Positions 25,714-36,879 of a stretch of 64,000 bases of DNA are shown here, one piece after another; within the stretch, counting starts at the first letter, position 1, and each line of letters opens with the position of its first letter. A program made the translations under genes and the position numbers. Below the pieces are notes generated by a model that was not told where the DNA came from, ran no database searches, and worked only from the letters and a program-made list of their open reading frames with translations. This DNA is from Rachycentron canadum (Eukaryota; Chordata; Actinopteri; Carangiformes; Rachycentridae): NCBI GenBank assembly GCA_038496675.1, contig CM076658.1, forward strand, positions 14,318,789 through 14,382,788, given 5' to 3'.

Positions 25714-25753
<40 letters not shown>

Positions 25754-28700
25754 CAGAAAATGGTAGATTTTAAGAGGAGTAAAATATGAGAAGAGGAATT
25801 CATTAATAATCAACATTAAAAAATATCTAGCACACAAAAACAAATGCAAACTGTGGCGAAGAAAGAACACTGGACTCCACACCTTCTTACACATGCTGAT
25901 CTGCATAATGGCATAGCTGATTAAGGCCTCACGCAGATCTTTGTCTTTCTGCTCCTTGAAACGTTCAATGTCTTCCCAGGCTGTTTGCACAAACTCTCTG
26001 AGGACACAATCGCAAACAAAGAAACATGCCATCATTGACTCTTTTGTGTAGAAGAGGAGGAGGCATGGATAGAAGATAATGACTTCATTTATCAACTTTA
26101 AGGCATGTTACAAATCAAGGACCAACTATCCGATAACAAAGCAGATTATACATGTACATACAGACATCTGTGACATAAGTTTCAAGACCAAAAAAAAGGG
26201 AATTGGATTGGTTTTAAACTTACTTGCACTCTGTGTTCTTCTCCTTAACTGCCTCTTCTCCCTCCTGTATGCTCTGCTCCAGGGCCGCCAACCTGCTCTC
26301 CCTTTGCTCCTGACTCTCCTGGCCAAATAATTTGCTGGTCATCCCCTTCAGAGAGAAGACTCGCACTGTCTACACACACAGAGACGGACACAGAAATTAA
26401 AATCCGACACAGTATACGGAGTATACGAGTATTCCATTTTCACTGATGTCTTCATCAAATTGGATCACAAAAATGTTTTAATGCCTAATGTTTGTTCCTA
26501 ATTCTGTTGATTAAACTGTGGTGCATATGTGTAATCAAGCCCAATTTATATACACGTTTTGACACACATATTGTGCGTTTATTCCACCTGTGTATTTGCC
26601 CAGGAGGTTAAGAGAAAGTGAGGGATAATACAACAGTGTGTGTCAGTATGTTACCCCAGTGGCCAGTTCTTCTTTCTGTTGTTTCTTATGGGCGAGGTCC
26701 TGAGCAGCCATCTCCAACTCATACTGGATCAAGTCATGCTTCCTACATACTGACCTAAATTACACACACAACACGTTTTATTAAACAGTCAAACAGAAAA
26801 TATGCATCGATAAAGCCAGACATAGCTGATCTCAATCTGATCTAAAATATAAGAACGTAAATGATTTGCTTTTGCTAGGCATTAAGAGGGAACACTTCTC
26901 TTTAACCAAGAGGAACTATATCCTTTATTTGTCCATCAACTTAAGCACAAATTACACATACACTTCCTCCCAAACCAGATGCAAATTGAGTCTGGCCTTC
27001 AACATTGGGGTCAGCTACATAGGAAACAATCAACGGTACTGCAGCAGGATGTACTCTTACATATATTGCAACATCAAGGCATTATATGTAAGAATACATT
27101 TATGTCGTCCACTTAAACACATGGTAGGAATTCTTCAAACAAAAGCAACAAAGAGCGCTGACTTCAAATGTCAATGTGACCATCAAGAATCAACTAGCAA
27201 CACATTCTAATCCCAATATGAGCGTTACATTCACTAACATTACATAACAGTTACTTGTTTGGCCTGACACAACTGCAGTATGCGTCTCTTTTCCACTCTC
27301 ACTCACCTGATAGCATCAGTGTAGAAGAGGTATTCTTTCAGTTGGTCTGCATAGTGCTCTTCTTCCTCGAGAATGTCATCTATGGATGCAGCATACCTGT
27401 GATCATACACACAGTCACATTAATAAGTGAACCAATGCAAAAAAGTATGAATGTCTAATTTAGGAAAGTAGTGTGTAATATACTACTCAACATACACACA
27501 CACACACAACACAGTTGAGTTTATATGAGTATGTGAGAGGGTATACTAGTTGTAGTGTCTCTATAGTCTACTACTTACGTGTCCATGTGATGTCCAGCAC
27601 TCTGTAGTCCATCTCCCATCTCTTTTTCTATAGCACTCCACTCACTGGAGACATAACAATTCAGGGACGCTTTACTTTAATTCTCTCTATTCAGGCTGCA
27701 AACGCAGCTGGATACAGAAAGGGCCAAACCATGATATCATTTTTGTAGAAAGAATGCAGTAACAGCAGAACAGTGATCCTCACCTAAAGACTCTACCATA
27801 GTTACCATGGACCTTGTAAACTCCATAAAGCCTGTCTGCCACTCTCTAGAAAAAAAGACAAAGCAATCAATCATTATGAAGTCTGTTTACTATTTCAAAT
27901 GCCCCCCTATTTGAAAAACCTTAGTTGATGTATTTGTCATTAACATTGACTTACATGACTTTCTTTAATGTCAAAGGCTTGAAAGTGTTTACATTCAAAG
28001 TGAGAATCAACTCACACAGCAGCCTGATGCAGATTTCAACTCATTTGCAGACAGCTCATGCTACATATGCCAATGTGCAAAAAAAATGTAAACCACTGTC
28101 CAAACCTAAGCAGACAGTTAAATATAGGTGTGTGTGTGTGTGTGTGTGTTTGCCATGCCAAAACTCACCGCCCGCACCCTGAGTAACTGAGAGATCACAG
28201 AGTTCAGGTCATCACTGTAGTGTTTCAATTCTGTGAATCGCCTGGAGAACACATCACAGAGTACAGATCATAACTCAGTGTTTAACTGAATTGAAGAATT
28301 TCACCTAAATCTGCTTTACACCTACTTGTCAGGGTTCTTGACTCTGTACATTGCACTCAGAGACTTAAGCCTGGAGTCAGCCTGGCAGAGAGCAAAAAAT
28401 CCACATTCAATTTAGCTTGGGTTTATTTATTATTTTTATCATTTTGCCTTACAACAGACAGGAGAATCTATGATGAGGTGCTTTTGATATGATCCATGAT
28501 TTGATTTGCCTATGATAAAACAGCTTTGCCAGTAATTCTTAGTCAAGCAATTCAGCAAAAAGAACTGAATCGATGTTTGAAAACAACTGAGATACAAAAT
28601 TTTAAATCCATTAAAATAATGACAACAACAAAACACTACTAACTCCTTACCTTGTCTTGGAAGCCTGTCTCCAGAACCGTCTCTCTCCATCCCTTCTCCT

Positions 28701-31576
28701 GGAAACAGATGAATGACAGATCAGTGTTTCTAGATACTATTTGTGGTGGTGGCTGAAAAATAAATAACTGCATATATACAGCTCCATAGCTTTATGTTGT
28801 GTCAACAAATAGCAACTCTCAGTTTAATGAGGGTCTTTTACATATTAGTCATTTAACACAGTCCCAGAACGCGTAATGACTGACACAGAGAGGGACGGTA
28901 AAGAGACAAACATGGACAGTAAAAACACCAGCCCACTGACACTGCAGAATAGGTGCTCGCAATGGACACATAAACAAAGACAGACGAGTTAATTGTCAAT
29001 GATGAGGGAGATAGAGAGAGGGAGAGAGAGAGTGCAAGATCACTGAACAAATGTGCCACAAAAACCAAAAAAAAAAAAAAAAAAATGTATGGGAAACAGT
29101 CAAGACAGATGATGGACACATGAGAGGATTATTAGCTATACTGTGCAAAAGCTAGCCAGCTGACACCTGCACTACAACAAAACAAACAAGGCCGTGCACA
29201 GGTCTGAGCATGTTGCTACACACTACAGGGAGAAAATGAAATACAAATCCGAAGCGTATCAAATGGTAAGACTACACAAAAGAATTTTTCATCTTGGGAA
29301 AATTAACCAATTTTCAGCTCCTGACAGACAGACAAATGCAGACAGATAAACTGCATTATTATATCATTATGTGGTAGAGGGTATTAAACCTGTTATAGGT
29401 GCATGCAATAGCTCTGTGGCAGAAATTACAGGCTTTCGCAATCTTTTTTATGTGATCACTGTGTGGGTCGGGACAGGGGATGTCACTGCAAAGGCTTTCA
29501 GCATAAAAACATTCAGCCTCCATTTTCTCATCCTGTAGAAACAAAAACAGAGATGTAGTCTCTGGCTACTTTTTTTCCCATTTGGTAGTTGCGCATGTAT
29601 GAGAGCAGCCTTCTATGAGATATTATGAGGCAGATGCCTTGATGCTAACCTCTGTGAGAAAGCGGAAGAATATTTCATCATTCGAAAGGACAGAGTGTGA
29701 TGCAACACGCAACAGGAAGTTTTCAAGGCCAACTCTTCGTCGCTCAACAAAGTCTGGGTCAAGGTTGTCTGCGGAGAGCTTGTGCCATACAAACTCTGCC
29801 TAGAAGAGACACAATTCAGGAAGAGAGAGCAAAGAGAACATATCACCTTAATCAACATCTTCTCCTAGGAAGAAATTGAGGGCATACTAAGATTCATTTG
29901 TTGTTTTACAAACTTTTCTGAGATTAATAATAGCTACAAATAGATAACATGTATTTTGTTGTCTTTATTTCAATTACATTTCTCCCTCCACCTATGTGTC
30001 ACTTACCCTTTTCTCTGGCAGTGGAGGGATGATGATGTAAGGGTAAGTAACCAGCAGGTAAGTTCTAAGCAGCTCAAACTCACTGTAGCGTCTCCACAAA
30101 GTGTCAGGTGCGGCTGGTGTACCTCCCTCTGGGACTGTTTCAGCTGGCCTGCAAACAGAGGAAGAAACAGTGTTTTTAGAAGTTAGTAGACATTTGAGCA
30201 AAGGTTCTTGCTCAAATCAATGTCAGACACAAAAAGAACAAGAGACCTAAGGTTTCAGTGGCATTTTCTGAGGTATATTTGGCAAGCACTATGGCTAAAA
30301 TCTTCATCTTCTAACATCTTTATTACTCTTCCCTAAACAATTTGGCTGGTTTGTGCATCATAAATAAACATAAATATAAATGTGTTGCCTGCTTCTGGTG
30401 TATTTGGCTTGATTATACTTAAAATTTTTCATGATAAAGCAAATATATCTTCTGTGGATCTGATATTGATGAAGTGTATGTGGTCCTATTCTACTATTGT
30501 TACCCTGCTGCACTGCGACGCTAAGCTGTTTGCATATCCTGTAACACATGTCCTGTATTTGGGGTGAAGAGTCAAATGGTGGCAGAAAACCAGTCATTCT
30601 AGTTTACAACCTACCGTGTCTCTATGAGGTAGACAGTGTATGTTTCCTGCATATTAACCGTGTTTTTCCCTGTCCTCTTTTCTGCCTCTACCACATTTAT
30701 CTCCATTTTTCTCAACAGAGCTGTCCCTTTTTCCACCATCTGCAAAGAAAAGACAGAAGAATGACAAGTAAGGAAGTGGAAAAGACAACCTATCAAAGGC
30801 AAAGAAGGAAATAAAGCATAAAAAGGAACATCAGAAAAATAAAACGGATGTGTGAACGGCACTGAGTTCATCATAGACAAACAAGCATGAAATCAGATGG
30901 ACATACATGGACATGAAGTCGTTTTGCTTCTGGAGCTACAATAGCACTGTGCACCTCTACACAGGGTCGTGACAGGCGTGTGCAGGTCACAAGACAAGAC
31001 AACACAACACAGTATTAGCACCAACAGAGGATGAAAAGAATCGACGCTTTTCCTACTCGTTGAAACGTCGTCTCTAACTAGAAATCGCGGTTATCGGGAA
31101 TAATCTTGGAGGACACAAACAGGAATGTGGCCAATTTAAAGCAAAGCAAACTTAGGCGTCCAGACTCGCTAGCTTACGAGCTAACGGCAGAAGTAAAGTT
31201 TTCAAAGTGGCTCCGAAGCAGCGTTAGCGAAAGAAACTTTAGCTCACGTTGTAACTTTAACATTACCTCGACGAATTGGTGCCTAAACCTAGTTTTGAAG
31301 CTGGTTCACGGTCCACAGAGTGCAACAGCTTTTGGAAATTGTGAGTGGAAGAGTGTCCGTGGTTGATATGTCACCTACTCCACCTAGCTAACTTTACTTT
31401 AGGCCTGTTTGAAAAAGTTTTCACCGATGAAAACAGGCGTTTTACAGTTCAGAAAGTGGATGATAGAGAATAACAAAAAGTACGACCGTGTTTATGATGT
31501 TGTTCTCTGATTCAGCTGAAGTGAGGTCGGTGTTACCGATCACAGCTACTTCGCTGCCTCCACAGTCTGCCATCAT
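25666..31576 (-). CDS. snx4: Sorting nexin-4, complete 14-exon gene
   Basis: Coding exons (minus, 5' to 3'): 31487-31576, 30615-30739, 30007-30148, 29650-29799, 28651-28698, 28326-28381, 28169-28241, 27784-27845, 27579-27644, 27307-27396, 26655-26754, 26224-26369, 25883-25997, 25666-25713. They total 1311 nt (436 aa; human SNX4 is about 450) and every junction is in phase. The PX domain spans roughly residues 45-170, with the phosphoinositide-binding RRYSEF at 91-96, PPLPEK at 113-118 and FVERRRVGLENFLL near 136-149. The C-terminal half is the helical BAR-type region (FTELKHYSDDLNSVIS, WSAIEKEMGDGLQ, LISYAIMQISMCKK) and ends CFNKM. SNX4 binds PI3P on early endosomes and acts in endosome-to-recycling-compartment traffic and autophagy. 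The N terminus is shorter and more divergent than in mammals. The exon 1 donor (ACG|GTCGTA) is the weakest junction. Confidence 0.95.
25716..25749. repeat. 34-nt A homopolymer (T on the transcribed strand)
   Basis: On the minus strand this is the polypyrimidine tract directly upstream of the AG of the last snx4 exon (25714-25715). Confidence 0.95.
28128..28149. repeat. (GT)n microsatellite in snx4 intron
   Basis: A pure GT run starting 20 bp downstream of the snx4 exon 7 donor on the minus strand. Confidence 0.9.
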
Positions 31577-31680
31577 CTTTGGCTGCTGTTGTCAGCTGAG
31601 CTGGCAGACCGGGTCCTCGCCTCTGCGCATGCGCGTTTGTGGCTGAGCCCAGGGATCAGTGACCACTGCAATTTTTGACA
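31577..31680 (-). promoter_or_regulatory. snx4 core promoter / 5' UTR
   Basis: GC-rich sequence immediately upstream of the start codon contains TGCGCATGCGCG at 31624-31635, a match to the palindromic NRF1 motif (YGCGCAYGCGCR) typical of TATA-less housekeeping promoters. It lies 48 bp upstream of the ATG. Confidence 0.6.
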
Positions 31681-31788
31681 CAACTAAATAGATGGTGTTG
31701 AATCACAGATTAGAATGGATTAAAAATAGCTGAACGAAAGCCATAAAATGAAATTAAAAGATGCTTATCCACAAACAATTTCAGTAGT

Positions 31789-31820
<32 letters not shown>

Positions 31821-32249
31821 NNNNNNNNNNNNNNNNNNNNNNNNNNNNNNNNNNNNNNNNNNNNNNNNNNNNNNNNNNNNNNNNNNNNNNNNNNNNNNNN
31901 NNNNNNNNNNNNNNNNNNNNNNNNNNNNNNNNNNNNNNNNNNNNNNNNNNNNNNNNNNNNNNNNNNNNNNNNNNNNNNNNNNNNNNNNNNNNNNNNNNNN
32001 NNNNNNNNNNNNNNNNNNNNNNNNNNNNNNNNNNNNNNNNNNNNNNNNNNNNNNNNNNNNNNNNNNNNNNNNNNNNNNNNNNNNNNNNNNNNNNNNNNNN
32101 NNNNNNNNNNNNNNNNNNNNNNNNNNNNNNNNNNNNNNNNNNNNNNNNNNNNNNNNNNNNNNNNNNNNNNNNNNNNNNNNNNNNNNNNNNNNNNNNNNNN
32201 NNNNNNNNNNNNNNNNNNTATATTATATATATATTATATATATATATAA
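31789..32249. repeat. (TA)n repeat containing an assembly gap
   Basis: TA dinucleotides (31789-31820 and 32219-32249) flank the run of N at 31821-32218. The gap is probably an unresolved long TA tract and its true length is unknown. Confidence 0.9.
31821..32218. other. Assembly gap (398 N)
   Basis: Undetermined bases. An apparent open frame through this segment is an artefact of the Ns. Confidence 1.
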
Positions 32250-32399
32250 CAAATTTATAATTTCCTTTTGGTTAAAGATTTATCTATTTCCATTTTGTCC
32301 TTAGTGAGCTCATACCTATGTTAATGTTGTTCAATTTGGCAGTTTTGGAAAAAGGGATGGCACTTGGATATATGTGAAATTCCTGTGATTCAGTTCACT

Positions 32400-32437
32400 C
32401 CATAGTTTGCAGAACTTCATAGTTCTGCAAACTATGG
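32400..32437. repeat. Perfect 17-bp inverted repeat, 4-nt loop
   Basis: CCATAGTTTGCAGAACT and its exact reverse complement AGTTCTGCAAACTATGG are separated by TCAT. The flanks do not extend the pairing. Confidence 0.92.
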
Positions 32438-33344
32438 AGGCAAAGATGACAGTATTAAGTGTGATACTTAGGCACCCACCCTAAATAGCTATCCTGACTG
32501 ATGCTTAAACATGCAGTAAGACATCCTCTAAAATGAAGATTATGAGGGTTTTTTTTTTTTTTTTTTTTTCAGAGTGTTGGGCATCCAACTATAAATCTAA
32601 GGAATAACTGCTTCTTCATTGCTTTCATTGTGCTGGAAAACAATCTGAAAAAAGGTGCCATAACTGATGTATTTCCTCAATGTGGTGATATCATTTGGTC
32701 CCACTCTCATTGGTTGCACATGGTTGTGGGCCCAGATGTGAATGAGAGGGATGCGGTATGCCTCAGGCTAGTAAACAGCACAGAAACACGGCCTTTTAGT
32801 TCCTGTGGTCACGCTTTTGTGCAGCGTTTAATGTTTAAAGAGAAGGGTGGAGCAGCATTTAGTAAGGAAGCATTTTATATAGATGCCACTGGGCATAGAG
32901 TGGGGTGGTGGAGTGTTGTGGGATGAATGAAAAAGAGACAGAGGTGGAGAGAGACAAAGAAATACAAGGGGAGAAAAGGTATGTAGGTCAGATTAGTAAG
33001 TATAATGATTAATTGTAAAATGACTAGATACTGGAGGGATGGATGAATGGATGGAGGGATGATGAGATGTGGTTTCAGACTGCAGCATGTCAGGAAACCC
33101 AAAGCCTGCATTGCGACCAGCCATAGTCACAGCAACAGCATAGTTGCCATTCTTTCCTGCCACTGACCTCAAGCCAGCCACCACCACTTCCTGTCCGCAC
33201 TCAGGGGTACACAGACACACACAAATACATACACACCTTCAGCACTACTTGGCTGAGTGTAATCAGCCATTTGACAACTTTTTAGAGTCCTCTGACCAAC
33301 GTTCTTCAACCCTAAGCTATGCACATAATAAGCTGTGTGTATCT

Positions 33345-33381
33345 CTGTGTGTGTGTGTATGTGTATGTGTGTGTGTGTGTG
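33345..33381. repeat. (GT)n microsatellite
   Basis: GT dinucleotides with scattered A substitutions. Confidence 0.9.
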
Positions 33382-33691
33382 CACATGTTTTTCCTGTTTT
33401 GTCTATATTTGGAAGTTCTGACCTAAAGCTACTCAGTGACTATAATTCAGATGGGTATGTGTGTATTATAAACTGAATCATGATTTTCATGCCAAAAAGC
33501 CTGAGGACAAACAAGAATAATAACTGTTGTCGATAATACTCTTCAACTGGATATTGTGAATTCCAAAAGCCCATTTCAAAAAAAGCAAATAATTTAGAAT
33601 TACAAATGATTTTTAATTGTGACAAACATTCGGTTAGGGTCACTTTAAATGTACGTATGTTTTGTCTATCTTAATTTGATTATTATCTGTT

Positions 33692-33758
33692 TAAGCCCTT
33701 TGAGAGAAACTCTTTGTAAAAATGGGCTATACAAATAAAATTGCCTTGCCTTGCCTGT
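33692..33758 (+). mobile_element. 3' tail of a fish LINE/SINE-type retroelement
   Basis: The string CCTTTGAGAGAAACTCTTTG, then GGGCTATACAAATAAAATTG and a short (TTGCC)n tail, resembles the shared 3' end of many fish SINE/L2-like elements (TTTGAG, then GGGCTATATAAATAAA, then a short tandem repeat). Only the extreme 3' end is present, consistent with a heavily 5'-truncated insertion. Confidence 0.6.
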
Positions 33759-33759
33759 T

Positions 33760-36350
33760 TCCTTTGTATATCTATTAGTTAGAGAAAAAGGTTCTGTCTG
33801 AAATTTGACTGTTGAACAGCAGAGGGTAGCAAAAACCCAAGAATGCTGACATACAACAACCTGTAGTGTGTCATGACAATCAAAATCAATGTGTACCACA
33901 TTACATGACGAGGTTGAGTATCCTGCAATTTGAGTAGGAATTAGTATAATTGCCCTAATTACAACAGCTAATTCCCTGAAAATACACAATACCTTGAAGC
34001 AACTACATGGAATTGAGCCATTGTTATTGTTATTTACACCCATGGTAATACCCCAGAAACATGTGAAAATACTGTCTATGAAAAAGACCTACAATTGTTA
34101 TTTGTTACATTAACACAATACAGCAATAAAAGTTATTGTAATCTGTTGTATTTCCACATACACAGTTTTTTTGAGGGACATAGAAACATAGAATCCAGGT
34201 CAAATATTTCTACAAGAACCATCACACATCTTATCGATTCCTATATAAACTATTTTACTATTATTATTGGTATTTAACACAAACATTAATGTGTAAAATT
34301 GACATGACTGTATATTAATGCGCATATAGTATTTCCGCAGCTACTGCAGACTCAAGCCTGGGCGTTCATTTTCCATATCTACAGCAGTGGACATGTACAA
34401 GAAATTTTTGCCTCAAGTATGTTTTGAAATCTAATATTTAAAAAAGAAAAGATTGTGTGTATATGTATGTCGGTGTGTGTGTGTGTGTGTGTGTATGTAT
34501 GTGTGTGTTTGTGTGCCTGCTGTATATGAGGCTGGTCACGAAGGTCATAAAGAGGAAGTCCTTGCGGTCAGTAGAAAGGAACACATGTTTTGCTCCATGT
34601 CATACTCTCCAGCCTTCATTTTCCTCTCCTTCATCCATCTATTCTTGCTTTTGACAGTGGTGGAAAACTTATGTGGTACGTCCATTGGGCATGTATTTGT
34701 GTGGGTGAGCCTGTATAGTATGTGTATGAAATACCATAATGAAGTTTGTAACCTTATAAAAATGGTCTTCCCTTTTGCCATTCATGATGAATACAGTGCA
34801 GTAAGGATTGCTGTAGGCTCTCTGTACTTAAAATGATCGACAGTTAGAGGAAACATTTATCTTTTTTTGATTTATCAAATGATTTTATAAGATCTGTTGT
34901 AACTCTTGTTAATGTTTTTTTTATTAAAGTGAACTTATTAATTTAAAAAATTTGAGTGACCTCATATGACCTCATTTTAATCTCCACACATCTACTATTT
35001 TAGTGGGAGCATAAGATTATGCTATGTAAATTACATTTCTATAAATCCTTACAATGCCCATTGTTATGCATATCAAAAGATAACGAGAGGAGCACAGGTC
35101 AGAGACAGTAATTTATATTAGAACCTTTTTTTCTGCTTCGAAATTTATTATTTTCTTCACTTGTGTCTCTTCTTTTTCAATTTCTCCACTTACAATATTC
35201 ATTTTTACATTTATGTCCAGTTTTCTTTCTCCCATCCATCACCAGTGTGTTGACCAATGAAAATCTCATTGAATACTTATCTGCATGACTGATGCTACTT
35301 TCCAATACTTTCCAAGCGCATGCACACTTGCATGTGTACACATTTGCTGTATATGGGCACAGTCTAACACACACACATACACACACACACACATGTGAGC
35401 ACACATGCAGAGTGTGAGCAATGCTGTATAATAAGCAGCGTGGCAGCAATGTGGTCAGCTTTGCCCCATGTGCAATCGTTGAGAAGCCACATCAAGGCTC
35501 CTGGGTATTAAAGGACAAGCCTTGGTTGGCTGGGAGGGAATCTGTCATGCAACAAGAAAACTGTGTTTTTCACCCTTTTTTTTCCCTCTTTCATTTCTTC
35601 TTGGCCCCCCCTTTTTTCTTTTTTTTTTACTCCTCTTCCCAAGTTCACCATTTTCTCTCTCTTACTCTGCCCATTTTTTTCTCCTTCATTTCTTTCATTC
35701 TGTGGCATATTAGACTCAGTTGTAATACTCTGCAGCTTAAAATGCTTAGACCACTGGAATGTTCCGTCAAAGAGGTGGGCGGACCCAGGGGGCGGGACAG
35801 ACCAACATAACCAATTAAGGAGGAGATTGAGGTAAGATGGACAGCTTCTAAATGGTGTAATAACAACCTACTAAAATGTAATTACAATGCAATAGCAATA
35901 GACACTTCTAATGACAGGATGTATATGCCAATGTGATTTCCTAATTATGGCCTTGGCATAATGGGTGACTGTTAACATGGCGCAGAGATTATAGAGAGGT
36001 GTCTGAATGCAGAAATTTAACCACAGGGACTTGTAACAATGTTGAAGGACATAATAGCCACTCAGAAGTACTGCCAGATATTGATCAGTGTTAGTAGGTT
36101 TGTGTGTTTGTGAGAGGGTGGCATACAGGTGAATGAGTTAGCGTGAGCTTGAATGAGTAGTGTAATTATGTAGTCATCATGCCATGTGTCCATTTGTCCA
36201 TCCATTCAGTATTTCTGTGTCCAACAAGAATCTATCTGATTGTTGATTCAGGGTTTTGCTTTTTGTTTGATCTATTCTTCTATTGGTCCAATTTCAGTCC
36301 CCACACAGCACACATGTCCAGCCACTGTCCATCTGTCTCAGCCTGTCCAT
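33760..36350. other. Intergenic desert, first part
   Basis: No gene was recognised. It includes a GT/AT-rich repeat (34454-34516), a polypyrimidine stretch (35565-35700) and a short GC-rich patch (35770-35800). The long frames here come from simple sequence. Confidence 0.55.
34454..34516. repeat. (GT)n/(GTAT)n microsatellite
   Basis: GT run interrupted by TATG units. Confidence 0.9.
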
Positions 36351-36359
36351 ATGTGATGC

Positions 36360-36435
36360 TGCCATCAATCCAATTCATCCATCCATCTGTCCGTCCATTC
36401 ATCCATCTCTATCCCTCCATCCATCCCTCCATCTC
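36360..36435. repeat. (ATCC)n degenerate tetranucleotide repeat
   Basis: CCATCCATC-type units with TCTG, GTCC and CTCC variants. Confidence 0.85.
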
Positions 36436-36813
36436 TAACAAGAGGAGTGGATGGTGGCGTCCATTATTACAGAGCATCCCAGAATAGAGTCTCGTTTTAT
36501 TACAAGTCCCTCTGGTCGCCGTGGCTACCCAAATTACAGGCCAGGCTTCTCACACATAAAAAAGGTTGCGCTGCCGAAAACCAGCCACCTCAATAAAGGA
36601 TGGATTAGAAAATCCTTTGCTTTTTTCCCTTCCTTTCCTTTTTGAAAGGTTTTCTGTACATTTTTTTCCCTCTGGTGTTTTGTTTTATGTTGGGGTGCAG
36701 CGGTCTTCTTCAGTGGTTTTGCTCCCCGACCCTGCGGCGGGAAAATACGCTCACTTGTGGGTTTCTGGGAAGGCAGTGGTGGACGAAACATCTGCTGGGA
36801 GCAAGATGTCTGT

Positions 36814-36814
<1 letters not shown>

Positions 36815-36864
<50 letters not shown>

Positions 36865-36872
36865 TGTGTGAG
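36815..36872. repeat. (GT)n microsatellite
   Basis: Long GT run of more than 20 units, ending in GAGTGTGTGAG variants. Confidence 0.95.
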
Positions 36873-36879
36873 TCTGTGC

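Larger units (their letters stand above)
32250..33690. other. Intergenic, upstream of snx4
   Basis: Contains a 17-bp perfect hairpin (32400-32437), a T-run at 32551-32569 and a GT repeat at 33345-33381. An open frame on the minus strand (about 33070-33195) contains GQEVVVAGLRSVAG but has no recognisable homologue or splice context. Confidence 0.5.

Noticed and set aside
31748..32260. Open frame spanning the N gap
   Set aside because: It exists only because N codons contain no stops; the flanks are TA repeat.
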